A DNA stretch of 64,000 nucleotides, taken from positions 4,819,501-4,883,500 of the forward strand of contig JAHQIY010000005.1 of the NCBI GenBank assembly GCA_019054805.1, read 5' to 3'. A program made the translations under genes and the position numbers. This document shows, one piece after another, positions 1 to 15,000 of this stretch (position 1 is its first letter; every line of letters starts with the position of its first letter). The notes beneath the pieces were generated by a model. The model saw only the letters and a list, made by a program, of their open reading frames with translations, made no database searches and was not told the origin of the DNA. The stretch is from Brachionus manjavacas. Lineage: Eukaryota > Rotifera > Eurotatoria > Ploima > Brachionidae.

Positions 1-3000
1 TCACAGACGATGTCACAGCAGTGCGTCTATTGCATTGAAAATATTCAGCACCCGAGATTAGGCCGGGGCGAACAGTACAAATGCGGATATAAACCGTACA
101 GATGTGACATATGTGACTATTCAACCACCACAAAAGGAAATCTGAGCATTCACATGCAGTCTGACAAACATGTTAATAATTTGAAAGAGATAGGGTCTAA
201 ATCACAGGAGAAAATTGAAGCTAGAGATTGTGGTAGTGAATCGAATGACATTCGGTCTATTGATTTGAACAGAAAGTTTGTGAACAAAAAGTATTTGAAT
301 TCAAAAATATTGGCCGGCAATTTACCACAAGGTTTGTTTTTTTATAGTTTATTTTTTTTTAATGTTAGAAAAAAATGTGTTTTTTTATTGAACAAAAAGA
401 AATATCATCAAATTAAGTCCTTAAATAAATTTTTAAGGTTGAATACGGCGGCAATTTAGTCGAAATGTGCTTAGAGAAAATTTTACATTTAAATTAAAAT
501 CGTCATTTTTAATTCGAATGAATAGAAATAGGTTTAAATCAATTATAAAATATTTTTGGGCAAATTTACATCAATTTGATCAGGGCGGTATTTTGTATAT
601 AAAATGGCTTAAATTTGCTTTGAAAAATAAATTTGGGTTTTTTGATCAAACTTTATTTATTAAATGTAAATTGTGTAACTTTTTTTGCGATTCATTAAAC
701 AAAATGTTTATTAAGCAGTTTAAAAAATGATAAGGAACACAAAAGAAAATTATATAAATTATTCTCTAGGGTTGATTTCAACTATAAGCTTTTTGTAAAT
801 TTATATAAATTTATTATAGGATTTTACTTTAAATCACCAAAAAATGACGGTTTTATTTATAGATTTGAAAATAGATTAAAAGACTTGAGAAGTAATTTTT
901 ACTTTTTTTGTTATAATAAGTGTTGTTCCTTTTACCGTTGATGTTGTCAAATATATTTTATACCTGTCTAAATAGCTATCTTTTTTGTTTTTTAAATTAT
1001 TTAATTTATCAAAAAAATATGGCTTATTTAAAGCAAATTTCGTGAAAAGAAAATTTTCAATTCATTTATTTTCGCTGATATTAATAAATTATAGAAATTC
1101 AATTTTCGAGCTAAAAATTGAATTCAAATATCATCTTTGGCTAAATTTAAATAATTAAAACTGTTTGAAACAAAAAAACTAGTTTCAAGGATTTTGATAT
1201 TTAAAGATTTTTGATATTTTGAGATTTTGGTTCGAAAAGAAGTAAAAGTTAGTTCATCTTTGATTGCAGCCTCGGAAAATCAGATAATTAAATTAAAATT
1301 TAATTAAACCTGGTTCAGCATTTTACGATTAAAATTGGTCCTTTGGAGCCTTATGCAGCAAATATTTGACGATATCAAATTATTTTTGAAATTGATTTGA
1401 GAAGATATTAATTAGATTTTTGAAATTCTTTTTTGTTTCCCTGATATATTGTTCATCAGAATCATAATTCTCTACTTGTTTTTTGATCTCTTATTTTGAA
1501 CAATTTAAATATTTCAAATCCACCTAATCATTCACCTTAATTAAATTTACATCAAAAAAAAAAAGGAATATCGACTAATTATTTTAATGAAAATATCTTA
1601 ATGCAAAATTTTAATAATAATGATAATGTTAGTTGTGAGAGAAAAAATAGAAAATAAAAAAAAATAGAAACAGAATTAATTTAATATTTAATTTGTTGAT
1701 TAGAAATTTTCAAATTTGAAATTAATGGAATTTCTATTTCTTATATAAAATTAAAGAAAAGGAATTGGCTGATGCTTGAATCATATTAAACTCGATTTTC
1801 ATATATTTCTTTTTAGATTGATTTTTAAAATTATAGTCATTACTATTTATTTTAATAAAATCCTATCAATTTGCTTAAAAGGGTGATTATTTCTAAAATA
1901 GTTTGTAAACGGTATATTAAGAGATTAGATGCGCCAAAATATGAAAACATTTCGCTTAATTTTTTTAAAAACAAAATTTATTAGGTTGAGTTGTCAACTA
2001 TTTTAATTTTATCAGATGCCCAATTTAAAACCTGCCTCAAATCAAAGGCTCTCTAGAAATCTTTTATGGTTCACATTTAAAAAAGTTGAATTAGGTTATG
2101 AAATTAACAAGTTTTCGAAATTTTAAAATTTAACTTTTATTCACATTTTCATGTTTATATTTAAAAACCTAAAATTTTTTTTTTATAGAACAGGATGATC
2201 TAAAGTAGTCATTAAATAAATTTTTTTCTAAAACAATTTATTTCATTAGAGATATTATTTTCCGTTTTGCATGTTAGAATTTATTGAATTACCAGTTTTT
2301 TTTCATTATCACAAAAATTAATAAATAGCATTAATTTTTGGTTCTTTTATGAATCGAAATTCAGACTTAATTCCATTAATTTCAATTTTATTTTAATTTT
2401 TTTTTTCAACTTATAAATTATAAATAAAAAAAGAAGCTATTTATTATTTAACTAAATGAGCTTTTAATTATCGTTCTAATGAAAGATTTTTGTATTTTAA
2501 TATGTTCTTCGTTAATTTCTATAAAATTTCCCCCTTTCACTTTTAAAGATCTAATTAACTAGAATTTTTAAATTATTAATGTTGTCTATAGGTGTCATTG
2601 TATGTATTTTTTTTTTATAATTCCATTATATAAATTTTTCTTTCTCTCAGTCTAATTTAATCCAAATAATCAATTAACTGAATTGAATTTTTCTAAAAAA
2701 AGATCACAGCAATAATTCATTAACAACGACTAGCAATAAATCGAAGTCAATTTCGCCTCAAACCGAGATCGATATTTCACTTTTGTGTCCTTTGTGCTAC
2801 ATAGGCTTTAATCAACAGGTTTGTTTTGTGCGGCCTCCCATCTCGCCCTTATAAACTCGTTTTTATTTTTTAGATATTGCTTGAAAATCATCTAAAAGAA
2901 TCTCATTGTGTCGTAAATGAAGACACTATAAAAAATTTGGTAAAGACTGGCCGTAAGACTGAGCAAAATAAAACCATGAAAACAAGCAGCGATGATGAGT

Positions 3001-6000
3001 CTATCTATACAAATCAAGAGAATGGTAAGTTTAGGGCTTTTTTCTTGTTCAATAAGTCTTTATGTTTCACTAAACAAATAATGAGTATTAACAGTGAATT
3101 CCTTAAATAACTCATCGAAAAAAAAGTTAAAAATCAATCAAATAAAGCTTTTTTTATTTAGAGGCAAATTAAATTGTTTAAATTTTTGCTTTTATAAACT
3201 GCCATGCAAATAATAAATCTTAAAATAAAATTGTTATTTAATGAAAAATAAATAATTTTCTCTCAATTCAAAAATTTAAACACATAGTTAAATTTAAATT
3301 CATTTTTTCAATCAAATTTCATTTCTAATCCTAGATATTTAATGTTAATTTAGCATTTTTAACTAGGAATCTTTTATTCTTTTCCAAATCAACATTCAGA
3401 TCGATTTTTCTGGAAACATTTTCGCTTTGGATCTATCTAGCGCAGCCAGGAGATCTAAATTAACCAGTCTGAGCTGAAAATTAAACAATTTAAATTTCAT
3501 TAAATCTAATTTGAGGATTCAAAATGACAAAGTGCTTGTACTAGTTTTTGGGGAGCTCTTGTCACAATTACTATAATTAAAGGTGTAATTTGTCTTAATA
3601 TTTTTTTTTGAATCGATTTACTAATTTGAAAATTAAACAAAAATAAAAAACAATAAACTTTAGATATTTTGAAGAAAAAAAAAGAATAAAAACAAGCATA
3701 TTAAGTTTAGATTCGTTCAAATATTAGCATCTTAGGCAATAAATTGTACAAGGTATCCAAAATTCGACACGCATCATTAAACTATCTTGTTCTAATAATC
3801 ATTATTTGGCTAACTAACTTATTAATTAATTATATTTGTTGACTAGAATGCAAATAAAAAAATACGAAAACTAAGAAATAAATTAAGAAAACATATTTTA
3901 AATTGTTGCTGTGCTTATTAATAGTGATAAATTACAATTGCATTTTAGCAACTAGAAAATATTTATATCATTATTAAATATCGATTAGACAAAATGATAT
4001 ATTTTTTTTTGGGTGAGAGAATTTGGCTTGGGGTTCATTCAGCATTGCAACAGCTACATCTATAGCTAGTCATTTTTCGTTCAGTAAAAAAAAAGCAATC
4101 GACGGCTTAATCAAGCTTTGTAATTAAATTATTTTATTCTTTTCCTTTTTGTTTTTTAATTGTTTCAAAATCGATTTTTTTTTAGTTTATCTTGAATTTC
4201 AAATCTCAATCTATTAAATATTTCAATTAAATTTAATTAATTCATTTCAGGCATTCAAAAATGACTCGATGCTTTCGACTCACCTGTGCATATTTTTTTT
4301 CTAAATACAAGATTTTTGCCTATTTACTTAATTAATCTTGAAATATTTGAAGAAATATTTCATGAATTTCTTAATTAAACACTTTCTTGAGAACTTGTTT
4401 TTCTTACCGTTGTTGAATTGTTTGATCTGATCACTAGTAAGATTTGAAATATTTCAATCACAAATAACAAGATTTCACTAAAGATTAGATTTAAATGATA
4501 ATTTTGCTCAATCAACATTCAAAACTTTAAAAAAAAATTCTTTAAAAAAGTTAATAAAATATTAAAAATCAAGCTAGATATTTGAAAAATTTACTATTGC
4601 CTTTTCGAATCGTATGTTTGGATTTCTAAAAAATCATTAGCATCTCATATTGTTATGTTACTTTGGTGAATTTTTATTAAAGTTATTTGAAAAACATTTT
4701 CGAATCAATTTCCTTTTTAAAAATGAAAATTTTTACTTTTTGAAATTTTTCTCAATATTAAACTCACTAAAGACAAACTAGTTGGCTTTAAAAGAAACAA
4801 AAATGATTTAAGGTCTTATTAGATGGGTTAATGGGTATACTCATAGATAGCTAAGGGATCAGGTGATTTGAAAGCTTGTTCCTAATTATAGCTTATGGCT
4901 TACGTTTGTTTGAAATTCAATTAATTTAAATTTATTGAAAATCAAAAGAGTACAACTGTTTCTTCTGCTTGTTCAAAGCTTTTTTTGTTCTCAAAATATT
5001 AGAAATCTTAAATCAAATGGAAAAAAAATTGATGAATTAATTGAATTTGTTTCAACTTTTTTTTCGTCTTTTTGTAGTGTTAATTAAATTGAGTTTAAAT
5101 TAATTTAAATTTCCTTTCATTCTTTGTTCATGCCATGTTTGAATTCATTTTTATTTTTATTTTGTAAAAATTCAATTGAAATGGAACAATTCTAATATAA
5201 ATATATCATCATTTACGCCGACGTCAAATAGGAAAAAAACTGTTTCACTATGATTCTTTTATTTCAGGAAAAAATGCGAAAGTAAATAAACTTTTTTAAA
5301 TTAAATTAATTTCGCAAGCCTAGATTCAATTATTCGATTAATCAAAAATAATTCAATAGGTTTCATTTTAGTTCCAATGCTCTGTTATTTTTGTCAACAA
5401 AAAATCTCAAAATATGCACCTGATAGCAAACATTAAATTTCTCTTTTTTTTTTGATTTTTTACTTTCAAATTTTAATTTTCTTGTAAGATTTTTTAAGGA
5501 ATCAGAGAACAAAAATTGTCTTAAAAACAGTGTTAGACTTGGTTATGGGATTAAAAAGTTCATTTGAAAATTTCAAGTAATGCGACAATAATTTTGAATT
5601 TAAAATGAAATCTTTATTTTTTAATTAATAAAAATTCAATTTAACAAAAATCTTAACAAAGTGCTATTATTTTTTAATTGAAAATTTATTTTTTCAATAT
5701 TTTGCCAATAGTCGATTTTAGGTTTTAGACTTTTTGAAGTGATTTTAATATAATTTTTTTTTATTTGAAGTCAAATTTAATAAAAAAAAAATTTTGTTTA
5801 CACAAAAACCTATACACACAGTTTAAATGGAAAATTCAAAAATTATTTCAATCAAATGTTGATTAACTTCTTAGTTAACTAAAAAGCTAGCTCGGCATCT
5901 AATATTGTTTAGACAAAAAATGATACTTTTTATAAATCGAAATTAGAAACAAATTAAATCTTGGAGGATATAGCAAAAGTTTTAAACTAATTTTTTTAAT

Positions 6001-9000
6001 AAATGAAAAAGGAAATTTTCTTTCAATTCTTTTTTATTTATGGTGGAAAAAATTTTTATGCTCAATCAATAAATAAAATATTTTCTTTAAACTAAAAGCG
6101 ACTATTAAAGGTTTTCTAAAATTGATTCGAAAATCAAAAATTATAATTATTCACAAATATCAAATAAATCTTTAAGTGTTTTAAATATATTTTTTTATTC
6201 TTTAATTAAATCAGAGAAATTAATTGAGAGTTATTTTTTATGTCATTCAAAGGTTCGGGTTACCTTCATTGTTTTTCTATCTAATTATTTCGAATATTTA
6301 CTTCCAATGCTTCATGATAATTAACAATTTTAAATTTGACAACAGTACAATCGAGTAACTAAGCCATTTTGAAAAAAAAGAGAAAAAAAACCAATATTTC
6401 AAAAGACGGAAAATACTAATTTTTCAAAATTAAAGACTTAGTTATAATAAACTGGGGGTTTTATTCGTGCTCTTCTAAAACAAAATAAAACAAGAGAAAT
6501 AAACGAGTTTAAGATCTTAAATAATTGAGAGCTCAATAAAAACAACAACAAATCTAGCAAATTAAGCTGCCGAAACAAAAGCCAAAATCAAAACGAGCAA
6601 ATATTCCTAAATGAAGATCGTAATTAGTCGAGATTTAACTTTAAATGAATGCAAATTAAGTTGAAGAGACATTTTGTTGTTGTTATTGAAAGATGTGTTC
6701 TTAAAGGCCCGCTTTTCTATAATTATTAAATTAATGCCGAAAATCGATTCGGCTGCCATTGCCAATCAAGTTCAAATCGCAGTCAATCGAATTTAATTTT
6801 CTCTCTCTATCTATACCCAAATTAATTGCATCACACACAAAGAATAGACTTTCCATTTGATTATTTCCATTAATTCGTTTAATTATTTAGTGTTGTTAAA
6901 GTTTTAATTGTTTCTACTTTTTTTTAAAAGGAAAGAAATTGCAATTAATTTTATTTATTTATTTCATTTAATTGAGAGAGAGAGAGAGAAAAAGAGAATA
7001 AAAAAAGCAAACTAAAAATAATTATTTCAATTATTTAGGAGAAAAACGATTATGTAGACTAAGCTTGTGATGAAGAAAAACTCGCTCATTTGAGCTAATT
7101 AGAATTAAGTTTAAACAAGAATGTTAACTTGCTGATGAGTTGAAATGGCTTGCGACGTTTCTCCAACAACCAAGTCCTACTTTATGTTAGACACAAATAT
7201 TTATGTTAACTCGCAACAAAAAAGTCACATGCGCACACAAAATTGTGCTGCTTATTTGTTTAGAAATTGGCTCAAAATCATGTGCTAGCCGAGAAAGGTA
7301 GCTCTGCGGTCCGGAATAATAGAGAACGAACCGACGTGCTAAGTCGAGTTCGAATTTGAGATGTTTCTTAAGCTATAATTAAAAAAAAGGCAAGCTAAAA
7401 TTATGAGAGTATGTGCTGAAGTCTTGCAAGTGTCAATTAATGACGAGAAAAAACTAATAAAGTTTTAGCTTAATTGATGTTCGTATTCTTGGTTTTGTAT
7501 TTGGCATTAATTAAATTATAATGAAGCATTAAAATACTCAAATATAGATTTTTTTTAATAATAATTCGACTCTAAGAAGAATTTTTTATTTCAAGTCTTC
7601 TAAGGCCTAAGTTGATTAATTTGTTAATTAAAGCCGACTGAAGAAAAAAAAACTCTCTTTTTTAAACCCATTTCACTATGTAAGTCGATAGTTGTATGGC
7701 AATGCACAATTTGAGTCTAAGCGATAGATCAATTACAATTAAGTTGCTTTCTAAAATTTAATTCTCTTTCTTTCTCTCTTCTAGACTTGTTCTTTTCCGC
7801 ATTGACTATTCGTTCTTAATTAAAATCGATATTTATTAATTCTATAATCAAGACTCGCTTTGCATGACATATGAAAACTAAAGTTCTTCTTATCAATTCT
7901 CTAATTGCCCAATATGTTTCATAAACAATTTAGTGATTATTTGAAATTTAATTGAAAAGAAAAAACTTGTTCCTTAAGTGACTGTGGTAAAATTTGTCCT
8001 TGGTATCACCCACTGTGGGAAATTTATTCACTTTAAGCTACACATGATTCTAGTTTTATATGTTTTGAATTGAAGATTTTTTTTTAAATTATTCAATTTT
8101 TCTTTAAATTTATTGATAAGAAGGAACGCACGAGGGCTAAAGTCGCCTAAAACTGTCTTGGCGTCATCTCAGATTGTTTTATCTATGAGCAATAGAGTAA
8201 TTTACCTTTAATTTTTTTTAATTTTTCCAATTTTTTAGTAATCCTGTCAGTGACAAACTTTTTCACTCTTTTATCCACTTGTTTTTATTTTATGCACGAT
8301 CAATCTTTTTTTTTAATAGTTTATTTAATATTTTAAATACAAGACTTTGAGTAATAAAACTCCTTTGGCCATTGGTATTTAAATAAAAGTGTCAATAATT
8401 TATAATAAAAAGTTAAATTAAATTTAATTAGAATTTGAAAGAGAAATTATAAATGCTACAGAAAAACTGTTGTCCATTGGAATATCTCATTTGAGACTTT
8501 ACAAAGGAGGGTTTTAAGTTCAGAACTTCTTGAGCTTTCAAAAAAACATCAATATAATCCTGTATGAGTGAAACAATGAGTGTGTTTTTATATATCCAAC
8601 TTTTATGTACTTTTCAAGCAGAATTCTGAGTCTTGGCTCAATTCTATCTACCTTTTGTTCCTGGAGAAGGCCAGAAAGTTCAATAGACGGCGTGTCATAG
8701 TGGAAAGCTTCCTAAAATTAAATATAAAATACATTATCAAGAAAATCTAGGTGATTTTTTTTATTATCCTTGTGAAAACAATTTTATACTTATTTAATTT
8801 ACCTTCAATGTTCAACAGTAAATCGGCTCAGGGAACATTGTTTCGGACGGGCATTAGGATCACATCCTTTCGTCTAAAGTACTTGTTACGAATCATAAAG
8901 TCCTTTTGAATAAAATTTCAATAAAATTTTTATTCCATGTTGTTAAATATAAAGGGAAAAAACAGTCATCATTCTGTGAAAATTATTATTATAATTATTC

Positions 9001-12000
9001 ATTTCATTTGACACTAATATGGTGCTGTTAATTTTGAAAAAAAAAAGTAAAAAAAAAAAAAGAATAAAATAAACAGGCTCAAATGAAGGCTACAGGCATC
9101 ATTCTATGAAAAAGAAAAAAGTATTAAATATTTATCGATTGCTGAGTAGAGAATAAAATCGCTTTCGAATTATCTGTTTTAGATGATAAATAGTAATTAA
9201 TTCGAGGAGAATTTCGTCGATTAATTACTAGAAAGCAAGAGCTCATATCAAAAAGGAAAAGAGAAAAGAAAAATTGGGTGCTAAGTATACTAAATTATAG
9301 ATAAGGAAAATTGTTGTAAAATTATCAATAAAATTAATAGCCTAGGTCAGATTAGAAGCTTGAGTCAAAATTATTAAATATCAATCAATTGGAATATTTT
9401 GATTACGAGAAAAGGAGATTAATTGCAATGGGTTTATTTACAATAGTTTAATACTTAACGAATATCCATTCAATATGTTTTGACATGCGCACAAAATTTG
9501 AAATTAATTAATTAATTTTTTGCAAGATAAGAACGAATTGTTGTTAATAGATAAAGAGAGAAGAGAGATCAAGCTAGAGAAGCAATTATTCGATAAACTA
9601 AAGACTGTTCTCAATCATTAATAAAAAACGAATTAAGATAATATAGTTTAGATCAATAATTTATTCATCTAATTAAATTAATGATTTTTTGCGTTGACTG
9701 TTGTTGTTGTTGTTGCAATTTCTATTATTTGAAATTAAAAATTGAAATACGAAACACAAGCATAAGTTAATATATCAATTTTATATATCAGTATCTTAAT
9801 TCAATGATCCATGGATTAATTACCAAAATTAACTTTCGTTTTCTCTTTTATTCTTTTTATTTTTTATTTTATATATTTCTCTCTTATTTATTAGCTAATT
9901 AAGTTTTTTTTTTCATTTTTTCCCTTTTTTTTGTTACGGTAAATTTAGTCCAAAAATTATGGCACTCGTAAGCAGCTTGTTGAATGCTTTCTTGTTCAAT
10001 AAGCCCGCATGTCTTCATATAATTAAAATAGATTATCTTTTAATTGATCTTTTTCAATGAATTAAGAATGATGAGTTATTTTAATTAGAAATCGATATGA
10101 CGATTTGACTTTTTATTTCTATTTTTCATTTTTTTTTTCAAGTAAAGCAGATTGTGAGTTTAATTCGTTTAAAAATGGGAGAAATGACCAGGTTTTATTT
10201 TGTTTAGCGAAAAATGTCTCCAGGTCTAATCGTATCATGTTTCATCAATGAACAGTTACACTAATTAATCTGAATTAATTATTTGTAAAAATTAATATCT
10301 TAAAATTGCCAAATGGCCGTAGACCAGAAGGAATGAATGGTTCTGTGTCAATCAGAGACATGAGATTATTTAATTAATTGGGGGTATTTTATCTTAGGTA
10401 ACAAAAAAAACTGGCGACAATCGCAATTGATTGTGAAGTATTTTTAGTTAGAGATATAATTTTACATTACTGATAATTAATCTGCATGCCATCAACGTAC
10501 AGAGTCCACCTCGGTCACTTGGGTTTGGTCATCTGCTTTTTCTTCCTGCCTATTTGTACAACTAATTAATTTTTAGTAATTAAATTTTTGCTTTTCTAAA
10601 AAATTAATTTGTAATCTTTTAATTTAATTTTATTATTTAAAGTAAAAGACAGGAACGACCTCATTCGATCTATTTCTAATTTTATTTATCTTAAACAAAT
10701 TTATTTTTTTTGTTTTACTTTTATAATTTTTAGGGTCAAAAATAAAAAAAGTAGAGAGATTTGTTGGGTAAAAAACAGATGGAGACACTAATTTTCAATT
10801 TTTTTAGAATTTCATGTGGAAAACCGGCAAGAAAATTTTAATTTAAAAATTTTTAGGGTTCAAAGAAATAAAAAGGAAGTGGGATGTAAAGTAAAATAAA
10901 TGGGGACATTTATTTTCTCTTTTTTTTTTAGAATTTTATTATCTTGTGTAAAAGTCGAAAGGGAGGACCAATTTTAATTCATGAAAATATCTTTTTTAAT
11001 TTAAAAATGTTTTTGGGTTCAAAAATAAAAGAATGGAGTGGGATGCTAAGTAAAATAGACGGGGACAGTTTTTAATTAAGAAAGATTGTTGATTATACAA
11101 ACAACAGTAGTAGAAAAGTTTCGAATCGAATTCTAGATAAGATAAAATTAATTAAAATTTTAGCTTCCTCAAAGCCCGCGTCTTAATTAAATTTTTAATA
11201 TTTGTTATCTGTGAGAGCTGGTGAAAGCAAAAAAGCTAACAGAACGATACAGAGATTTTGAATCACAACGAGAGAACGCTGCGTTTAAATTCTGCCAAAA
11301 TAAAAAGAAGACGAGTTTATTAAATAAAGAGAAAATTAATTAAATATTTCCGTACAATTTCAAATAATTAATTTCTAAAGTTATTTGTACGAACGAGAGA
11401 GATAAATTGAGGGAAAAAACTAAGACTTGAAACAACAAGTAAACTAGCTTCGAATCGAACGTCTATTCGAACGATTCTTGATTCTATTAATTTAGTTTAT
11501 AAGACGTAGAGTTTGAAAAAAATGATATTTTTGGTTTTAATTAGATTTTTATTATTATTATTTTCCTAATGAAAAAAAGAATTTAGACTTTGTGTTGAAC
11601 AAGATGAATTTGAATCAAACGATCAATTGATTCAAAAGAGAACGAACGAAAGGAACGAGAACGCAAATTAATTTTAATAAAATAAATAATTGAAAGAAAT
11701 CTTTAAGAAAAAAAACAAAACAAAATATTCCAATAAATATTTAGAGATAGAAGTTTAAGTAAAGAAAAACGATTTGTAATTTCGATGAATATCAAGAACT
11801 AGTTGAAGAAGAAGAAGAAGAAGAAGAAAAAGTTATTTTTTATAATCTTTATTGAAATTTCTCGCGTTCTCCTAATTTATTTTTTATTAATTTTTATTTT
11901 TTAGATTTAACATAAGCTTTTTAAATGAGTTAAAAATTCTTGGAACTGTTAATAAAATTAGCTAAGATAAATCTTTTTTTCTCTTCAAATTTTAGAGATA

Positions 12001-15000
12001 AATTCAGAGGCATTCGAGCCTCAGACGAGAAAAATCTCTGGCTCAGAAATTTTTCTAAAATTAACTCCGAGTCTTAAATCAACAAAGTTCGTTTCTTCAG
12101 CAGTCAATTTTAAAAATTCACGCTTGGCCAACTCATTTCTGGTCTAATTGCCACGCAAACAATTCAGGTGTTCTACATTCTGTCCAGTTTTTTTGCTGTC
12201 CCAGACCTAAGTTTATCTCTAGAGTCAAATCTTATCTCAGCTAAACTTTGAAAAAAAGAGTTAAATGTTCTAGCGATAAAGCTGATTAAGAACTAAAGAT
12301 GAGTTACACAATCAAATATTTATTGATTAAGCATTTTTTAAATTAAAATCTAAAGGTTTTATCAAACAAAAGTTTAAATTGTAAATAAATTAGCTTCTGT
12401 ATTTTGTAGACTTGAGCCGAGGGAAATCTCTAGCGTTCATTTTTTTTTATTCGATTTGTATAATTAGTATCTATTCGAATAGAATAAAATAAAATTTTAA
12501 ATATAGGATTTTTTGTGCACTGATAAGCTAGGATACTAGTGTCGCAAAGAAGACATCACTCTGTTATCTCTAGTTCAAATGTTCGTTAAAATTTCAAAAT
12601 CGTTTTTGTTTAGCTAAAGTAAATAGTCTACCTGTCAAGATTAATAGTTGAAAAAATCAATAAAAATTAGAAAAAAATAATAATTGTTCAAAAGATAATT
12701 TAAACACTTAATATCCGAAATTTCTGTATATTTGATAGAATTTAATCTAAATTACATTTAATTTAATTTTATGATTTGCCAAAAAATAAATAAATTTTAA
12801 TACTAAAACCTACATAAAATTTTGTAGTGAAAAAAAATTAAAATAAAAAAAAGAAGAAAAAACGAGCACACTAAATAAAAGCAATTCGAAAACTCCTTGA
12901 AGCGACAAGTATACTATAAGAAGTAAATTAAAATAAATAAATAATAAAAGTTAATTTAAATCATTTTAGTGTTCAAATTAAAATTTTTTTCAAATAGTTT
13001 TAGCAGCATTTTCGGACATTAGTTAAATCGGTGTTTAACTTGAAAAGACCAAGTCTCTAAAACCTACAAAAAAAATTATATTTTTCAAAGAAAAAAAAAT
13101 TTGCCATTTTTAATTTTTTCTATTTTTATCTTATCACTTGCAGCCAATGTCCACGACCAGGTCGACTGTGGCAGCTGAGCATTCCTGCTATTCGAGCTCG
13201 TATGAATAGTAGCCGGACATTTAACTAGGATAATCGGATTAAATTACTTTTAGTGCCAATGTCCACGACATAAACTAAATTATCGATAACATAAGCCAGC
13301 TATTTTTGGACATAAACCAAACTTCGAATTTATAATCCTCTCTATTGCATCCAAAACTACTTGATCAAGTGATTAATTAATTTTTTTTTCATAAGATCTT
13401 GCTTTATAATTTAATATCAAGTATTTTATGAGCTTATAAATTTCAATATTAATCGGCAATAAACTGCTTGTTTATTACGCAAGGCGACTAGAATTATTAA
13501 GAATGCTATAAAAAAATTTTAAATTTACTTCACAAAGCTGTAATTTAGATTAGAGTGTTTTTTTTTTATTAATTCTCTCATTAAAAAAATGACTAAATTG
13601 GAACGATTAGCCGCAGCGACCTTTCAGAGTAAATATTTGCTGTGTAAATATTTGGTCGGTGCTTTTTTCCCAGGAAGAGAGACTGGGTGATTTTTTTTCT
13701 AATAATTTTAGGAAAGTTCATTTAACTAAAATCTAGAAGATTAAACAAAAATTGTCAAAATTTTAAATCAAAAGATTAAAAAACTTTATAAAGAATTTAA
13801 AGTCCAACTAGGCGATGGCTGAAGAGAAACGCCAGGCGAATGTTGGAGGATTCACGGCTAAAATTAGACACCTTATCGATAAGCTAATTTGAGATAAGAC
13901 CTCTAGCTATTTAAGACACAAAATTTTAAACAATTTGAATTAATTCATTTAATTTGCAAAATTAAAGAAGAAAAATTATTTTTTTCTTTCCAAAGCAATA
14001 GTGCTCGATTCAATCATAATTTAGCGTTTTTAAAGTTAGTTTAATTTGAAAAAAAAATCGAATTTTAATGATAAAACTGTATATATATAAATTTACTTTT
14101 TTTTTTTTTGGTTGTTGTAGCTATTAATAATTAAACTTGTCATTAATTTAGGTTAGAATTTTCTCCTATTAAACGATATGAAAAATTTTTATTTTTGCAT
14201 TAAAATCAAATTTTAAAGATTAATTTATTTAAGATAAAGAAGTGTCTCTCATTTTACCCCCCCCCCCCCTCTCTCTTTTTCTCTCTCTCTCGCTTGCTCT
14301 CTTGTTCTTTCTCTCGCTTCTATTTCGCTTCATCTCCAAATATTTCAACAGTTGTTTGAATTCACTATATCAAACTGCACTTGATATTTTAATTATTTCA
14401 AATCGTTTAATTATTGACCCACTCCATGTCCCAACCAAACAACAACAACAACGAGATGCGATTAAAGATTTAATTAATTTAAAAACCGTTCAACAATCTA
14501 AAACACTAAAATTTAAATAGCCAATTTTGTTGCTGTTGTTGTTTTCTATTTTATGGTTCTTCAAACTCACGGATTTAAAGTCATAAAATTTTGATTGATT
14601 GATTTCTAATTTTGATCGTCCATGGTTAAGTGCTCCGTGTTAGAATTTGAGAACAGAGGGGAAAAAATTTAAAACTAATGCTCATTTTCATCACAGCAAA
14701 GAAAAAAAAGAAAAACAGAAAAAAAAAAAACTAAATGAAAAAAAAACATACGGACTCGAATCGCTTAATTTGTGACCATTTAATAAAATTCTTAATTTAA
14801 GACTTTGAAATGAACGTGGACAATCAAGCCGACATAGACTTGTTCATAGATAACCTAATTAATAAACATAACGATATTTTAGATACACTACTTAGTAACT
14901 ATTTGTTCAAAAACAGGCTAGCTTACACACAATATCTGGCCAAGCTACTCGGTCCCAGTCAAACAGCGATCGTAGACGAAAATTTAGACAAGAGCACACT

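Larger units (their letters stand above)
3025..14801 (+). other. ZFHX 11.8-kb intron
   Basis: Donor AATG|GTAAGT at 3025, acceptor TTAATTTAAG|AC at 14800-14801; phase 1 is kept and the codon GAC is rebuilt. The intron is AT-rich with many TAATTA cores, a GAA tract near 11804-11828, a GTT run near 9700 and a C/CT-rich pyrimidine tract at 14258-14330. It contains a coding-like minus-strand stretch at 8538-8930 and a tRNA-like segment at 7299-7355, listed separately. An additional phase-neutral exon cannot be excluded. Confidence 0.7.
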
